Shown here: one piece after another, positions 49,023-57,400 of the stretch
Numbering within the stretch: the stretch's first letter is position 1
How the letters are laid out: each line of letters opens with the position of its first letter
NCBI RefSeq assembly: GCF_016755875.1
Contig: NZ_BNED01000005.1
Span: 6,477,501 to 6,541,500 of the forward strand
DNA: 64,000 nt
Direction of reading: 5' to 3'
Source of the DNA: Streptomyces spororaveus
GTDB lineage: Bacteria > Actinomycetota > Actinomycetes > Streptomycetales > Streptomycetaceae
Translations under genes and position numbers: made by a program
The notes under the pieces: model-generated
Databases searched by the model: none
What the model saw: only the letters and a program-made list of their open reading frames with translations
What the model was told of the DNA's origin: nothing

Positions 49023-50132
49023 CTACGGAGGACCCGAGCCGTTCAGCCAGAACGCCCCGTAGACCGCCGAGAGCAGGGCCAGCGCACCCACCGCCGACGC
49101 CGCCCGCCCGGTCCGCCACCGCGCCAGCGCCACCGCCGGCGGCAGCATCAGCGGGAAGGCGGGGAGCAGCAGCCGGGGCTTGGACCCGAAGTACCCGGAC
49201 GCGCACAGCGCCAGCGCCACGACGATCCCGCAGTACACGAGGAGCGGTACCGGCTGCCGCTGCCGGACGCACTTCCCGTACAGCCACAGCACCAGTACGA
49301 CGCCCGCGATCAGCCCCACCCCGGCGGGGAACGCGGACGAGGCCAGCTTCGCCCCGATGAACCCGGCGAACGCCCAGCCGCCGTCGAAGCCGTTGCCCCA
49401 GCCGCCCTGCACGTCCAGGTACCCCAGCAGGCCGCCCCCGGTGCGCGCGCCGACCCACAGCACGTACGCCGCCGCGCCCGCCGGAGCCAGCAGCGCCCCC
49501 GCGACCGTCCGCCAGGAACGCTCCCCGCGCCGCCAGGCCAGCGCGGCGGCCACCCACACCGCCGCGACCACCGCCGCGCCGACCGGGCGGGTCAGCCCGG
49601 CCCCGGCCGCGAGCAGCCCCGCCGTCAGCCACCGTCCGCGCAAGGCCCCGTAGAGCGCCCAGGCGGCCAGGGCGGTGAACAGCGACTCGCTGTACGCCAT
49701 GGACTGCACGATCCCGACCGGCAGCGCCGCCCAGAGCGCGACCGCGAACACCCCGGCCCGGCGGCCGTGGACCAGATCGGCCACCGCGAAGATCCCCCAG
49801 GCCGCGGCGAGCCCCGCGACCACCGACACCACCAGACCCGCGGAGCCGTACGAGAGCCCGGTCGCGGCCGAAACCACCCGTTCCAGCCACGGCAGCAGCG
49901 GGAAGAACGCGAGGTTCGAGTGGACGTCCCCGTTGGGGAGCAGCACCTCGTACCCGTACCCCTCCGCGGCGATGCGGGCGTACCAGAGCGAGTCCCAGCG
50001 GGCCGACAGCAGCGTGTGCGGGCTGCTGCCGACCACCGCGCCCCACACCGCGAGCACGGTCAGCCCGAGCAGCCGGACCGCCGCGAAGACGGCCAGCGCG
50101 GGCGCGGCCCGGCGAAATCCAAGATCTTCCAC
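49023..50132 (-). CDS. Polytopic glycosyltransferase (mannosyltransferase-like)
   Basis: 369 residues from GTG 50132; the open frame runs to 50171. It has about nine hydrophobic helices. The motif RWDSLWYARIAAEGYG, followed by NLAFFPLLPWLERV, is the catalytic first-loop signature shared with PIG-V/PMT-type GT-C enzymes that use lipid-linked sugars. On the minus strand GATAAT (50145-50140) is 7 nt before the GTG, which suggests a leaderless transcript; GTG 50138 is an alternative. It probably glycosylates a cell-envelope component. Confidence 0.78.
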   Translation of the reverse strand: MEDLGFRRAAPALAVFAAVRLLGLTVLAVWGAVVGSSPHTLLSARWDSLWYARIAAEGYGYEVLLPNGDVHSNLAFFPLLPWLERVVSAATGLSYGSAGLVVSVVAGLAAAWGIFAVADLVHGRRAGVFAVALWAALPVGIVQSMAYSESLFTALAAWALYGALRGRWLTAGLLAAGAGLTRPVGAAVVAAVWVAAALAWRRGERSWRTVAGALLAPAGAAAYVLWVGARTGGGLLGYLDVQGGWGNGFDGGWAFAGFIGAKLASSAFPAGVGLIAGVVLVLWLYGKCVRQRQPVPLLVYCGIVVALALCASGYFGSKPRLLLPAFPLMLPPAVALARWRTGRAASAVGALALLSAVYGAFWLNGSGPP

Positions 50133-50455
50133 GGGCACGATTATCGGTGGCCCGGGCCGCACCCCCTTCAAAGGGGCGGCCCGGGGCCGGGCACCGCGGC
50201 GGCGGGGTCACCACGGGCCGTGAGCAGGCACGCACACCGGGGAAGGATGAGGGCGGGGGGAGTGGCGCACACCACACGGGGGCCTCCGCCGGGATGAGAG
50301 CTTGACCACGTGTCGGGCAGACGAACTCGCGTACCCTGACCGTTCACCCGCGTGTCGATGCCGGACCCCGTTGGACGCCGCACAGCGCACCACCCCCCGT
50401 GGCTCCACAAGACGCTGGTCCGCCGAGCGCGAGGGATCACCTGGGAGGTACATGC
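50133..50455. other. Divergent intergenic region between glycosyltransferase and DHA2 transporter
   Basis: About 320 bp without a supportable gene. It contains the GATAAT -10-like element for the minus-strand gene (50140-50145) and GGGAGG (50443-50448) as the ribosome site for the transporter. I see no convincing promoter for the plus-strand gene, and no adjacent TetR/MarR regulator or operator palindrome. Confidence 0.5.
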
Positions 50456-52096
50456 ATGTCGGGGACGAACGCGGCCGGGGTCCGGAACCCTTCCCCCTGG
50501 CAGCGGCTCCACGCGGCCTCCGGTGGGGCCAACCGCTGGGTCGTCCTGGCGGTGCTCTGCGTCAGCCTGGTCCTCGTCGCGCTCGACGCGACGATCCTGC
50601 ACGTCGCCGTCCCGTCCGTCACCGAGGACCTGCGCCCCGGCTCGATCGAGCTCCTGTGGATCGTCGACGCCTACCCGCTGGTCTGCGCCTCGCTCCTCAT
50701 CCTCTTCGGCACCCTCGGCGACCGGGTCGGCCGCCGACGCGTCCTCCTCCTCGGCTACGGGCTCTTCGGCGTGGCCTCCGCGATAGCGGCCCTCGCCGAC
50801 AACGCCCAGGTCCTCATCGCCGCGCGCGCCCTGCTCGGCATCGGCGGCGCGATGATCATGCCCGCCACCCTGTCGATCCTGCGGCAGGTCTTCCCCGACC
50901 GGCGCGAGCGGGCGCTCGCCATCGGCATCTGGACCGCCGTCGCCGCCATCGGCGCGGCCAGCGGTCCGGTGCTCGGCGGCTTCCTCGTCCAGCACTACTG
51001 GTGGGGCTCCGTCTTCCTCATCAACATCCCGCTGATGGCACTGATCCTGCCCCTCGGCCGCTGGCTGCTGCCGGAGTCGCGCGGCTCCGCCGACGGGCCG
51101 TGGGACGTACTCGGCGCGCTGATGGCCGCCGCCGGTGTGCTCGGCGCGGTCCTCGGGGTCAAGCGGCTCGGCGCCGAACGCCGGATCCTCGACGCCGAGG
51201 CGCTCGTCCCGCTGCTGCTCGGCGTGGTGCTGCTCGTCCTGTTCGTGCGCCGGCAGAAGCGGCGCGAGCACCCGCTGATCGACATGCGGATGTTCTCGCG
51301 GGCCGCGTTCTCCACGTCGGTCGCGTGCATCGTCCTCGCCATGCTGGCCCTGGTCGGCCTGGAACTGATCGCCGTCCAGTACCTGCAGCTCGTACTGCAC
51401 CTCGGTCCGCTGGAGACCGGCCTGCGGCTGCTGCCGCTGACCTTCGCCGCGATGGCCGCGGGCGCCACCGGCTCGTACACCCTGAACCGGGTCGGGCCGC
51501 GCACGATGGTGTCGCTGGGCTTCGTCCTGACCGCCCTCGCCGTGCTGCTGCTGACGCTGATGGGCCAGCACGACCGGCCGCTGCTGCTGACCACCGGATT
51601 CATCCTCCTCGGCTTCGGGCTGCAGACCACGCTGTTCGCGGCGTACGAGTCGATGCTGAGCGAGGCTCCGGCAGCCACGGCGGGCGGCGCGGCCTCGATC
51701 GGCGAGACCTCGTACCAGCTGGGCGCGGGCATGGGCATCGCGCTGCTGGGAAGCGTGATGAACGCGGCGTACCGGCCGGGGCTCATGGGCGTGCCGGGGG
51801 TGTCGGCGGCGGATTCGGCGGGTGCGGCGAATTCCCTCGGCGAGGCCTACCAGATCGCCGCGCACCTCGGGGGGCCGGCGGGGGCCTCGCTGTACGCGGC
51901 GGCGCGGCAGTCGTTCGTGCACGGGCTGCATGTGACGTTGCTGGTGAGCGCGGTGCTGCTGTGCGCGGGGGCGTTGATGGCGCTGAAGCTGCCGCGGGTG
52001 ATGGACTGCGGTGCGTCCGGCGACGCCGAGCCGGTGCGGTTGCCCGCGCAGGCGAAGGGTGAGGTGCGGGGGGCTCCCGTGGAGCAGGCGGGCTGA
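50456..52096 (+). CDS. DHA2-type MFS multidrug exporter
   Basis: 546 residues; GGGAGG 7 nt before ATG. Fourteen predicted transmembrane segments fit the DHA2 family. The first loop motif is GTLGDRVGRRRVLL, motif C is AAIGAASGPVLGGFLV, and motif D1 is DATILHVAVPSV with the characteristic Asp in TM1. It likely exports toxic compounds or antibiotics with proton exchange. No regulator gene is adjacent. The 3' end runs into intergenic repeat copy C. Confidence 0.9.
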   Translation: MSGTNAAGVRNPSPWQRLHAASGGANRWVVLAVLCVSLVLVALDATILHVAVPSVTEDLRPGSIELLWIVDAYPLVCASLLILFGTLGDRVGRRRVLLLGYGLFGVASAIAALADNAQVLIAARALLGIGGAMIMPATLSILRQVFPDRRERALAIGIWTAVAAIGAASGPVLGGFLVQHYWWGSVFLINIPLMALILPLGRWLLPESRGSADGPWDVLGALMAAAGVLGAVLGVKRLGAERRILDAEALVPLLLGVVLLVLFVRRQKRREHPLIDMRMFSRAAFSTSVACIVLAMLALVGLELIAVQYLQLVLHLGPLETGLRLLPLTFAAMAAGATGSYTLNRVGPRTMVSLGFVLTALAVLLLTLMGQHDRPLLLTTGFILLGFGLQTTLFAAYESMLSEAPAATAGGAASIGETSYQLGAGMGIALLGSVMNAAYRPGLMGVPGVSAADSAGAANSLGEAYQIAAHLGGPAGASLYAAARQSFVHGLHVTLLVSAVLLCAGALMALKLPRVMDCGASGDAEPVRLPAQAKGEVRGAPVEQAG

Positions 52097-52136
52097 CCCC
52101 GTCGGCCTCTCGGCCTCTCGGCCTCTCGGCCCGCAG

Positions 52137-52202
52137 GTGCGGCGCCGTTGCCGGGGGGCGCTGCCCCCGGACCCCCGCGCCTCGAACGCCGGCGGGGCTG
52201 GA
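52137..52202 (+). repeat. GC-rich intergenic repeat, copy C
   Basis: Same orientation as copy A. It runs GTGCGGCGCCGTTGCC...CTGCCCCCGGACCCCCGCGCCTC...GCCGGCGGGGCTGG and contains the same CCGGGGG/CCCCCGG hairpin. It follows the DHA2 transporter gene by 40 nt; a short CGGCCTCT triplet repeat (52112-52131) precedes it. Confidence 0.8.
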
Positions 52203-52283
52203 TTTGCGGGGCCCGGGCCCATAGCTTCGGGTGGGCGCAAAACGTGCGCCGCTAGGTTACTGCTCAGGCCGCCGGGAGGCCCC

Positions 52284-53453
52284 GTGTCCTTCGTTCCCAC
52301 CGATCCGCTCGGGCTCGACGAGCTCCTCGGGCCCGAGGACCTCGCCGTCCGGGACACCGTCCGCGCCTGGGCCGCCGACCGGGTCCTGCCGAACATCGCG
52401 CAGTGGTACGAGAGCGGCGAGCTGCCCGGGATCCGGGAGCTGGCGCGGGAGCTCGGCGCCATCGGGGCGCTCGGCATGTCCCTCCAGGGCTACGGGTGTG
52501 CCGGTGCCAGCGCCGTGCAGTACGGGCTGGCCTGCCTGGAGCTGGAGGCCGCCGACTCCGGGATCAGGTCCCTCGTCTCCGTGCAGGGCTCGCTCGCCAT
52601 GTACGCGATCTGGAAGTACGGCTCGGAGGAGCAGAAGCAGCGCTGGCTGCCCGGTATGGCCGCGGGCGAGCTGATCGGCTGCTTCGGGCTGACCGAGCCC
52701 GACGTGGGATCGGATCCCGCGGCGATGCGCACCTACGCCAAGCGCGACGGCACCGACTGGGTGCTGAACGGCCGCAAGATGTGGATCACCAACGGTTCCG
52801 TCGCCGCGGTCGCCGTGGTGTGGGCGCAGACCGACGAGGGGATCCGCGGCTTCGCGGTGCCCACCGACACCCCCGGCTTCTCCGCGCCGGAGATCAAGCA
52901 CAAGTGGTCGCTGCGGGCCAGCGTCACGAGCGAGCTGGTGATGGACGACGTACGGCTGCCGGCCGACGCGGTGCTGCCGCTGGTCACCGGGCTCAAGGGG
53001 CCGCTCGGCTGCCTCAGCCACGCGCGGTACGGGATCATCTGGGGATCCATGGGCGCGGCGCGGTCCAGCTTCGAGTCCGCGCTCGACTACGCGAGGACGC
53101 GGGAGCAGTTCGGCAAGCCGATCGGTGGGTTCCAGCTCACCCAGGCCAAACTGGCGGACATGGCCCTGGAACTCCACAAGGGCATCCTGCTCGCCCACCA
53201 CCTGGGCCGGCGGATGGACGCGGGCACCCTGCGGCCGGAGCAGATCAGCTTCGGCAAGCTCAACAACGTCCGCGAGGCCATCGAGATCTGCCGCACCGCG
53301 CGGACCATCCTCGGCGCCAACGGGATCTCCCTGGAATATCCCGTCATGCGGCACGCCACCAACCTCGAATCGGTCCTCACCTACGAGGGGACCGTCGAGA
53401 TGCACCAGCTGGTGCTGGGCAAGGCGCTCACCGGCCTGGACGCCTTCCGGTGA
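52284..53453 (+). CDS. Acyl-CoA dehydrogenase, glutaryl-CoA dehydrogenase type
   Basis: 389 residues from GTG 52284 with GGGAGG 4 nt upstream. FAD/substrate motifs are CFGLTEPDVGSDPAAMRT, WITNGSVAAVAVVWAQ and the C-terminal active-site region LTYEGTVEMHQLVLGKALTGLDAF, with the catalytic Glu in YEGT. Sequence features such as RYGIIWGSMGAAR and the position of that Glu resemble glutaryl-CoA dehydrogenases more than straight-chain enzymes. It is convergent with the sepF gene, with 9 bp between stops. Confidence 0.88.
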   Translation: MSFVPTDPLGLDELLGPEDLAVRDTVRAWAADRVLPNIAQWYESGELPGIRELARELGAIGALGMSLQGYGCAGASAVQYGLACLELEAADSGIRSLVSVQGSLAMYAIWKYGSEEQKQRWLPGMAAGELIGCFGLTEPDVGSDPAAMRTYAKRDGTDWVLNGRKMWITNGSVAAVAVVWAQTDEGIRGFAVPTDTPGFSAPEIKHKWSLRASVTSELVMDDVRLPADAVLPLVTGLKGPLGCLSHARYGIIWGSMGAARSSFESALDYARTREQFGKPIGGFQLTQAKLADMALELHKGILLAHHLGRRMDAGTLRPEQISFGKLNNVREAIEICRTARTILGANGISLEYPVMRHATNLESVLTYEGTVEMHQLVLGKALTGLDAFR

Positions 53454-53462
53454 GAGCCCTGC

Positions 53463-53915
53463 TCAGCTCTGGTTGAAGAAGTCGCGTGAGCGGCCGCCCG
53501 CTTCGCCGCTGACGATCTGGGTGTCGGCCGGGGTCAGGAGGAAGACCCTGGTCGCCACCCGCTCGATCGAGCCGCGCAGCCCGAAGGTCAGTCCGGCCGC
53601 GAAGTCGACGACGCGCTTCGCGTCGCCCGGGTCCATCGACGACAGGTTGACGATCACCGGGACCCCGTCGCGGAACAGCTCGCCGATGCCCCGCGCGTCA
53701 CGGAAACCGTCCGGGGTGACCGTCGCGATGCGACGGCCGTGCTCCACGGCCGACTCGGAGGCCACCCGGACCCGGGGGTCGGTGACCCACTGCTCGCCGG
53801 GGCCGGCCACCGAACCACCCTGGGCGGCCTCCGCGTAGTCGTCGTCGTAGTAGCGCTCGTCGTCGCTGTCCTCCACGAGACCCAGCCAGGCACTCGCCTT
53901 GCGCACCGAACCCAT
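53463..53915 (-). CDS. SepF-like cell-division protein, stand-alone paralogue
   Basis: 150 residues; AAAGGAGG 6 nt before ATG is a near-ideal ribosome site. It begins [20 protein letters not shown], an amphipathic membrane-binding helix and acidic linker, then the SepF core [55 protein letters not shown]. SepF links FtsZ to the membrane. There are no ftsZ or ylm genes nearby, so this is not the dcw-cluster SepF; streptomycetes carry extra SepF homologues of unclear role. Confidence 0.9.
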   Translation of the reverse strand: MGSVRKASAWLGLVEDSDDERYYDDDYAEAAQGGSVAGPGEQWVTDPRVRVASESAVEHGRRIATVTPDGFRDARGIGELFRDGVPVIVNLSSMDPGDAKRVVDFAAGLTFGLRGSIERVATRVFLLTPADTQIVSGEAGGRSRDFFNQS

Positions 53916-53959
53916 GGACTGCCTCCTTTCACCGCGGTCAGTCTGTCTTCTCTCCGCTG

Positions 53960-53987
53960 CCCCTATGCTCGTCCATGATGCTGACAA
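53960..53987 (-). promoter_or_regulatory. Candidate sepF promoter
   Basis: On the minus strand TTGTCA (53987-53982) and TAGGGG (53965-53960) are 16 bp apart and point toward the sepF gene. The spacing is slightly short, so this is tentative. Confidence 0.35.
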
Positions 53988-54110
53988 CGCGCCAAGTGGA
54001 TAGTCGCCGCGCAGGGGTTTCGTGACGGTACTGGTGCAGAACATCCGTTGCACGGTCAAGGATCCTGGTGGCTACCACTGCTGACTGAGTGAAAATACGA
54101 CCGCCGCCGC

Positions 54111-54142
54111 CGTACGGGTGAGCGACGCGGACGTACGGGTGA
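54111..54142 (+). repeat. Direct repeat upstream of the DUF5685 gene
   Basis: CGTACGGGTGA occurs at 54111-54121 and 54132-54142, 21 bp apart, i.e. about two helical turns. A TACGAT -10-like hexamer follows at 54157. This could be a binding site for a dimeric regulator, but no family is recognised. Confidence 0.45.
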
Positions 54143-54200
54143 AAGCCGCGGGTCGATACGATGCCCGGCAAGCACGCGTACGACACACGGGGGAAGCAGC

Positions 54201-55481
54201 TTGTTCGGCATCGTGAGGCCTTGCACGCACCGGCTGGGGGAGCGGTTCAAGGCGGAGTGGATGGCCCATCTGTGCGGGCTGTGTCTGGCACTTCGGGGAG
54301 ACCACGGACAGTTCGCCCGGATCGTGACGAACTACGACGGGTTGCTCGTCTCCGTTCTGACGGAGGCTCAGTCGGGTACCGCTCCCGACGCCCGGCGCAC
54401 CGCCGGACCCTGCCCGCTGCGCGGCATGCGCACCGCCTCCGTGGCCCAGGGAGAGGGAGCGCGGCTCGCCGCCGCCGTCTCGCTCGTGCTCGCCTCCGCG
54501 AAGGTGCGCGACCACGTGGCCGACCGGGACGGGCTGTTGGCCCGCGCCCCCATAGCCCTGGCCGCGCGCAAGGTGGCCCGCGGCTGGGACCGGGCCGGGG
54601 CCCGCACCGGGGCCTCGCTCGGCTTCGACACCGCCGTGCTCGTCGACGCCGTGGACCGGCAGGCGGGCATCGAGACGCTCGCGGGCCCGGGCACCTCCGT
54701 GCTCGTGGTGACCGAGCCGACGGAGACCGCGACGGCCGCCGCCTTCGCGCATACCGCGCAGCTGGCCGGACGGCCAGGCAACGCCCCCGCGCTGGCCGAG
54801 GCCGGCCGGTACTTCGGCCGGCTCGCGCACCTGCTGGACGCCGTGGAGGACCAGGGCGCCGACGCCGTCGCGGGCGCCTGGAACCCGCTCACCGCCACCG
54901 GCACCCCGCTCGCCGAGGCCCGCAGGCTCTGCGACGACGCGCTGCACGGCATCAGGCTGGCACTGCGCGAGGTCGAGTTCACGGACGCGGGGCTCGCCCA
55001 CCGGCTCCTCGTGCACGAGCTGCGCACCTCGGTGGACCGGGCCTTCGGCACCAGCAGCTGCGGCCACACGGCGACGGCCTCCGCCGGACAGGGCGGCAAC
55101 CCGTACGCGGGCGGTCCGCACGCGGTGGAGAACCCGTACGGCCAGGCCCCGTACGGCGCGAACCCGTACGGCGGCAACCCCTACGCCCCGAACGCCCCCC
55201 AGGCCCCCGGCGGCCCCGGCATGCCGCCGCCCATGGGGCCCGGCGGCGGCGGTGGCGGCGGCCTGCCCCCGCAGCGGCCGCGCCGCGGGCTGCTCGCGGG
55301 CTGCGCGGTGGCCATCGGGCTGTTCTGCACCTGCCAGATGTGCTGCACGGAGTACGAGGGCCCGTGGTCGCGGGAGCGGCGCGAACCGCTCTGCGACGGC
55401 GAGGACTGCTGCGACGGCTGCGACTGCTGCAGCAACTGCGGCTGCGACGATTGCTGCTGCTGCCCCTGCGACGGCTGCTGA
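54201..55481 (+). CDS. DUF5685 protein with cysteine-rich C-terminal tail
   Basis: 426 residues; TTG start with GGGGGAAG upstream. The N-terminal ~300 residues (MFGIVRPCTHRLGERFKAEW, HLCGLCLALRGDHGQFARI) form the helical DUF5685 domain with CxxC-like motifs. A linker of GGNPYAGGPHAVENPYG repeats (~300-335) and a Gly/Pro stretch lead to a possible hydrophobic helix GLLAGCAVAIGLFCTC. The last 30 residues contain 14 Cys in CC, CxC and CxxC spacing, like metallothioneins. A metal-binding or chaperone role is inferred; the function of the family is unknown. Confidence 0.82.
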   Translation: MFGIVRPCTHRLGERFKAEWMAHLCGLCLALRGDHGQFARIVTNYDGLLVSVLTEAQSGTAPDARRTAGPCPLRGMRTASVAQGEGARLAAAVSLVLASAKVRDHVADRDGLLARAPIALAARKVARGWDRAGARTGASLGFDTAVLVDAVDRQAGIETLAGPGTSVLVVTEPTETATAAAFAHTAQLAGRPGNAPALAEAGRYFGRLAHLLDAVEDQGADAVAGAWNPLTATGTPLAEARRLCDDALHGIRLALREVEFTDAGLAHRLLVHELRTSVDRAFGTSSCGHTATASAGQGGNPYAGGPHAVENPYGQAPYGANPYGGNPYAPNAPQAPGGPGMPPPMGPGGGGGGGLPPQRPRRGLLAGCAVAIGLFCTCQMCCTEYEGPWSRERREPLCDGEDCCDGCDCCSNCGCDDCCCCPCDGC

Positions 55482-55500
55482 GGCTCTTTCAGATTTCACA

Positions 55501-55537
55501 GGTCCGGACGGCGTACGCGGGGATTCCCGTCCGGACC
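55501..55537 (+). terminator. Terminator after the DUF5685 gene
   Basis: GGTCCGGACGG (55501-55511) pairs with CCGTCCGGACC (55527-55537); the loop holds the GCGTACGC palindrome. It lies 20 nt past the stop. Confidence 0.75.
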
Positions 55538-55558
55538 CGCGTGGAAGGGCTGAGCGGG

Positions 55559-55744
55559 ATGAGCGACGACGCAGACGACCCGCACGCCGCGTGGCGGGAA
55601 AGGCGCGAGCGCAGGGCGGCGGCCGTGTCCGCGCCCTGCGGCCCCTTCGCGCCGACCGGAACCCTCGCCCCGGACTCCGTCCGAGGGGACCCCCCGGCCC
55701 GCCGACCACCCGGAAGGTCGAATTCCGGACGTTCCGGAGGCTGA
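55559..55744 (+). CDS. Possible small ORF resembling a DUF1684 N-terminus (fragment?)
   Basis: 61 residues from ATG 55559, preceded by GGAAGGGCTGAGCGGG. DPHAAWRERRERRAAAVSAPCGPFAPTGTLAP resembles the W-x-x-x-H-x-x-R...V..PYG.L..TGTHWL opening of DUF1684 proteins, though the His and TH residues are replaced. The rest is basic and Pro/Ser-rich with no domain. It may be a decayed remnant or a small independent gene. The ~425-bp gap between DUF5685 and the protease gene holds nothing else apart from the terminator and the protease promoter. Confidence 0.3.
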   Translation: MSDDADDPHAAWRERRERRAAAVSAPCGPFAPTGTLAPDSVRGDPPARRPPGRSNSGRSGG

Positions 55745-55905
55745 AAGCCGCCCTTGCGACCGGTATCTGACGACAGGACACTCCCGACAGCGCTTGTCAG
55801 GGGCACGGCCAAAGTTCATGCGCCCACCGTGCCCCGGGCTGCGCCTCACGGGCTCTGGCACCCCCACGACCACCGGGCCCCCGACCCTCTCCAGGAGGAC
55901 GAGAA

Positions 55906-56802
55906 GTGAGGATCAAGCGCATGACCCGTACCAGGCTGCTCGCGGCGGCCACCGGCCTGGCCGCCGCCGCAGCGCTCGCCGTCCCCACGGCCGCGAGCGC
56001 GGACTCCGGCCGCGACGGCAAGGACACGCCCTTCAGCGCCGACCGGCTCGCCTCGGCCGGCGCCTCCGTCCTGCGCGCCGACGTGGCCGGCACCGCCTGG
56101 CACACCGACCCCGCCACCGGAACCCTCGTGGTCTCCGCCGACTCCACGGTCTCCGACGCCGGAATCGCCAGAATCAAGCGCGAAGCCGGAGCCGACGTCG
56201 GAGCACTGCGCATCGAACGCATCCCCGGCAAGCTCACCAAACTGGTGTCCGGCGGCGACGCCATCTACGCCACCAGCTGGCGCTGTTCACTGGGCTTCAA
56301 CGTGCGCAGCGGCAGCACCTACTACGCCCTGACCGCCGGGCACTGCACCGACGGCGCCGGCACCTGGTGGAGCAACTCTGCCCGCACCACCGTCGTGGGA
56401 TCCACGGTCGGCTCCAGCTTCCCGACCAACGACTACGGCCTCATCAAGTACGCGAGCAACACGCCCGTGCCCCCCGGCACCGTCGGCAGCCAGGACATCA
56501 CCAGCGCCGTGAACGCCACCACCAACATGTCCGTCACCAGGCGCGGATCCACCACCGGCATCCACAGCGGCCGGGTCACCGGCCTCAACGCCACCGTCAA
56601 CTACGGCGGCGGCGACATCGTCTACGGCATGATCCGCACCAACGTGTGCGCCGAACCCGGCGACAGCGGCGGCCCGCTCTACTCGGGCACCCGCGCCGTC
56701 GGTCTCACCTCCGGCGGCAGCGGCAACTGCACCTCCGGCGGGACGACCTTCTTCCAGCCCGTGGTCGAAGCCCTCAACGCCTACGGTGTCAGCGTCTACT
56801 GA
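55906..56802 (+). CDS. Streptogrisin B-like secreted serine protease (S1 family)
   Basis: 298 residues; GTG with AGGAGG 7 nt upstream. Signal peptide ~1-32, propeptide ~33-113, mature enzyme starting at about [19 protein letters not shown]. The catalytic triad lies in TAGHC (His), NDYGLIKY (Asp) and PGDSGGP (Ser). The mature part matches Streptomyces griseus protease B closely ([58 protein letters not shown]). Disulfide cysteines are kept. It digests extracellular protein and is usually expressed late in growth; the regulatory region is not recognised. Confidence 0.95.
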   Translation: MRIKRMTRTRLLAAATGLAAAAALAVPTAASADSGRDGKDTPFSADRLASAGASVLRADVAGTAWHTDPATGTLVVSADSTVSDAGIARIKREAGADVGALRIERIPGKLTKLVSGGDAIYATSWRCSLGFNVRSGSTYYALTAGHCTDGAGTWWSNSARTTVVGSTVGSSFPTNDYGLIKYASNTPVPPGTVGSQDITSAVNATTNMSVTRRGSTTGIHSGRVTGLNATVNYGGGDIVYGMIRTNVCAEPGDSGGPLYSGTRAVGLTSGGSGNCTSGGTTFFQPVVEALNAYGVSVY

Positions 56803-56899
56803 CGGTGACTCACGCGCCCCCGCCGCACCCCTGGACGTCCTCCCGCCTTCTGGGAGGATGTTCCAGGCGGCCGTGTCCACGGGGGAGGCTGGTTTCTGC

Positions 56900-57379
56900 A
56901 TGAAACGAATCGGCGTAACCGGGCACCGAGCCCTTCCGGACTCGGTGCTCGGCCGTGTGGAGAGCGGTCTGCGGGCCGTACTGAGCGGCCACGATGGCCC
57001 GTTGGAGGCCCTGTCCAGCCTCGCCGAGGGGGCGGACCAGCTCTTCGCCGCCATCGCCCTCGAATACGGCGCCGACCTCACCGTGGTGATCCCCAGCGGG
57101 GACTACGAGGCCGCCTTCGAGGACGCCGAGGCCCTCGCCCGCTACCGGGGCCTCAAGAACCGGGCCGCCCAGGAGGTCCGGATGGACTTCGCCCGCTCCA
57201 CGGACGAGGCCTACTACGCCGCCGGCACCTACATCGCCGACTCCTGCGACCGGCTCGTCGCCGTCTGGGACGGCCAGCCCGCCCGCGGACACGGCGGCAC
57301 CGCCGAGATCGTCGCCTACGCGCGGGCGCTCGGCAAACCGGTCACCGTCATCTGGCGCGAGGGCGTGACCCGGGACTGA
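56900..57379 (+). CDS. SLOG-superfamily Rossmann protein (candidate nucleotide sensor)
   Basis: 159 residues from ATG 56900 (GGGGGAGG about 12 nt upstream); GTG 56873 could add nine residues. It begins MKRIGVTGHRAL, then SLAEGADQLFAAIALEYGADLTVVIPSGDYEAAF and DRLVAVWDGQPARGHGGTAEIVAYARALGKPVTVIW. This GxTGHR ... EGAD ... GxxxAR pattern is typical of SLOG/DprA/LOG-like Rossmann folds that bind nucleotides such as ADP-ribose derivatives. It converges on the SLATT gene with 21 bp between stops. SLOG and SLATT are known associates, which supports both calls. Confidence 0.72.
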   Translation: MKRIGVTGHRALPDSVLGRVESGLRAVLSGHDGPLEALSSLAEGADQLFAAIALEYGADLTVVIPSGDYEAAFEDAEALARYRGLKNRAAQEVRMDFARSTDEAYYAAGTYIADSCDRLVAVWDGQPARGHGGTAEIVAYARALGKPVTVIWREGVTRD

Positions 57380-57400
57380 GCCACGCCCCGCCCACCGCCC

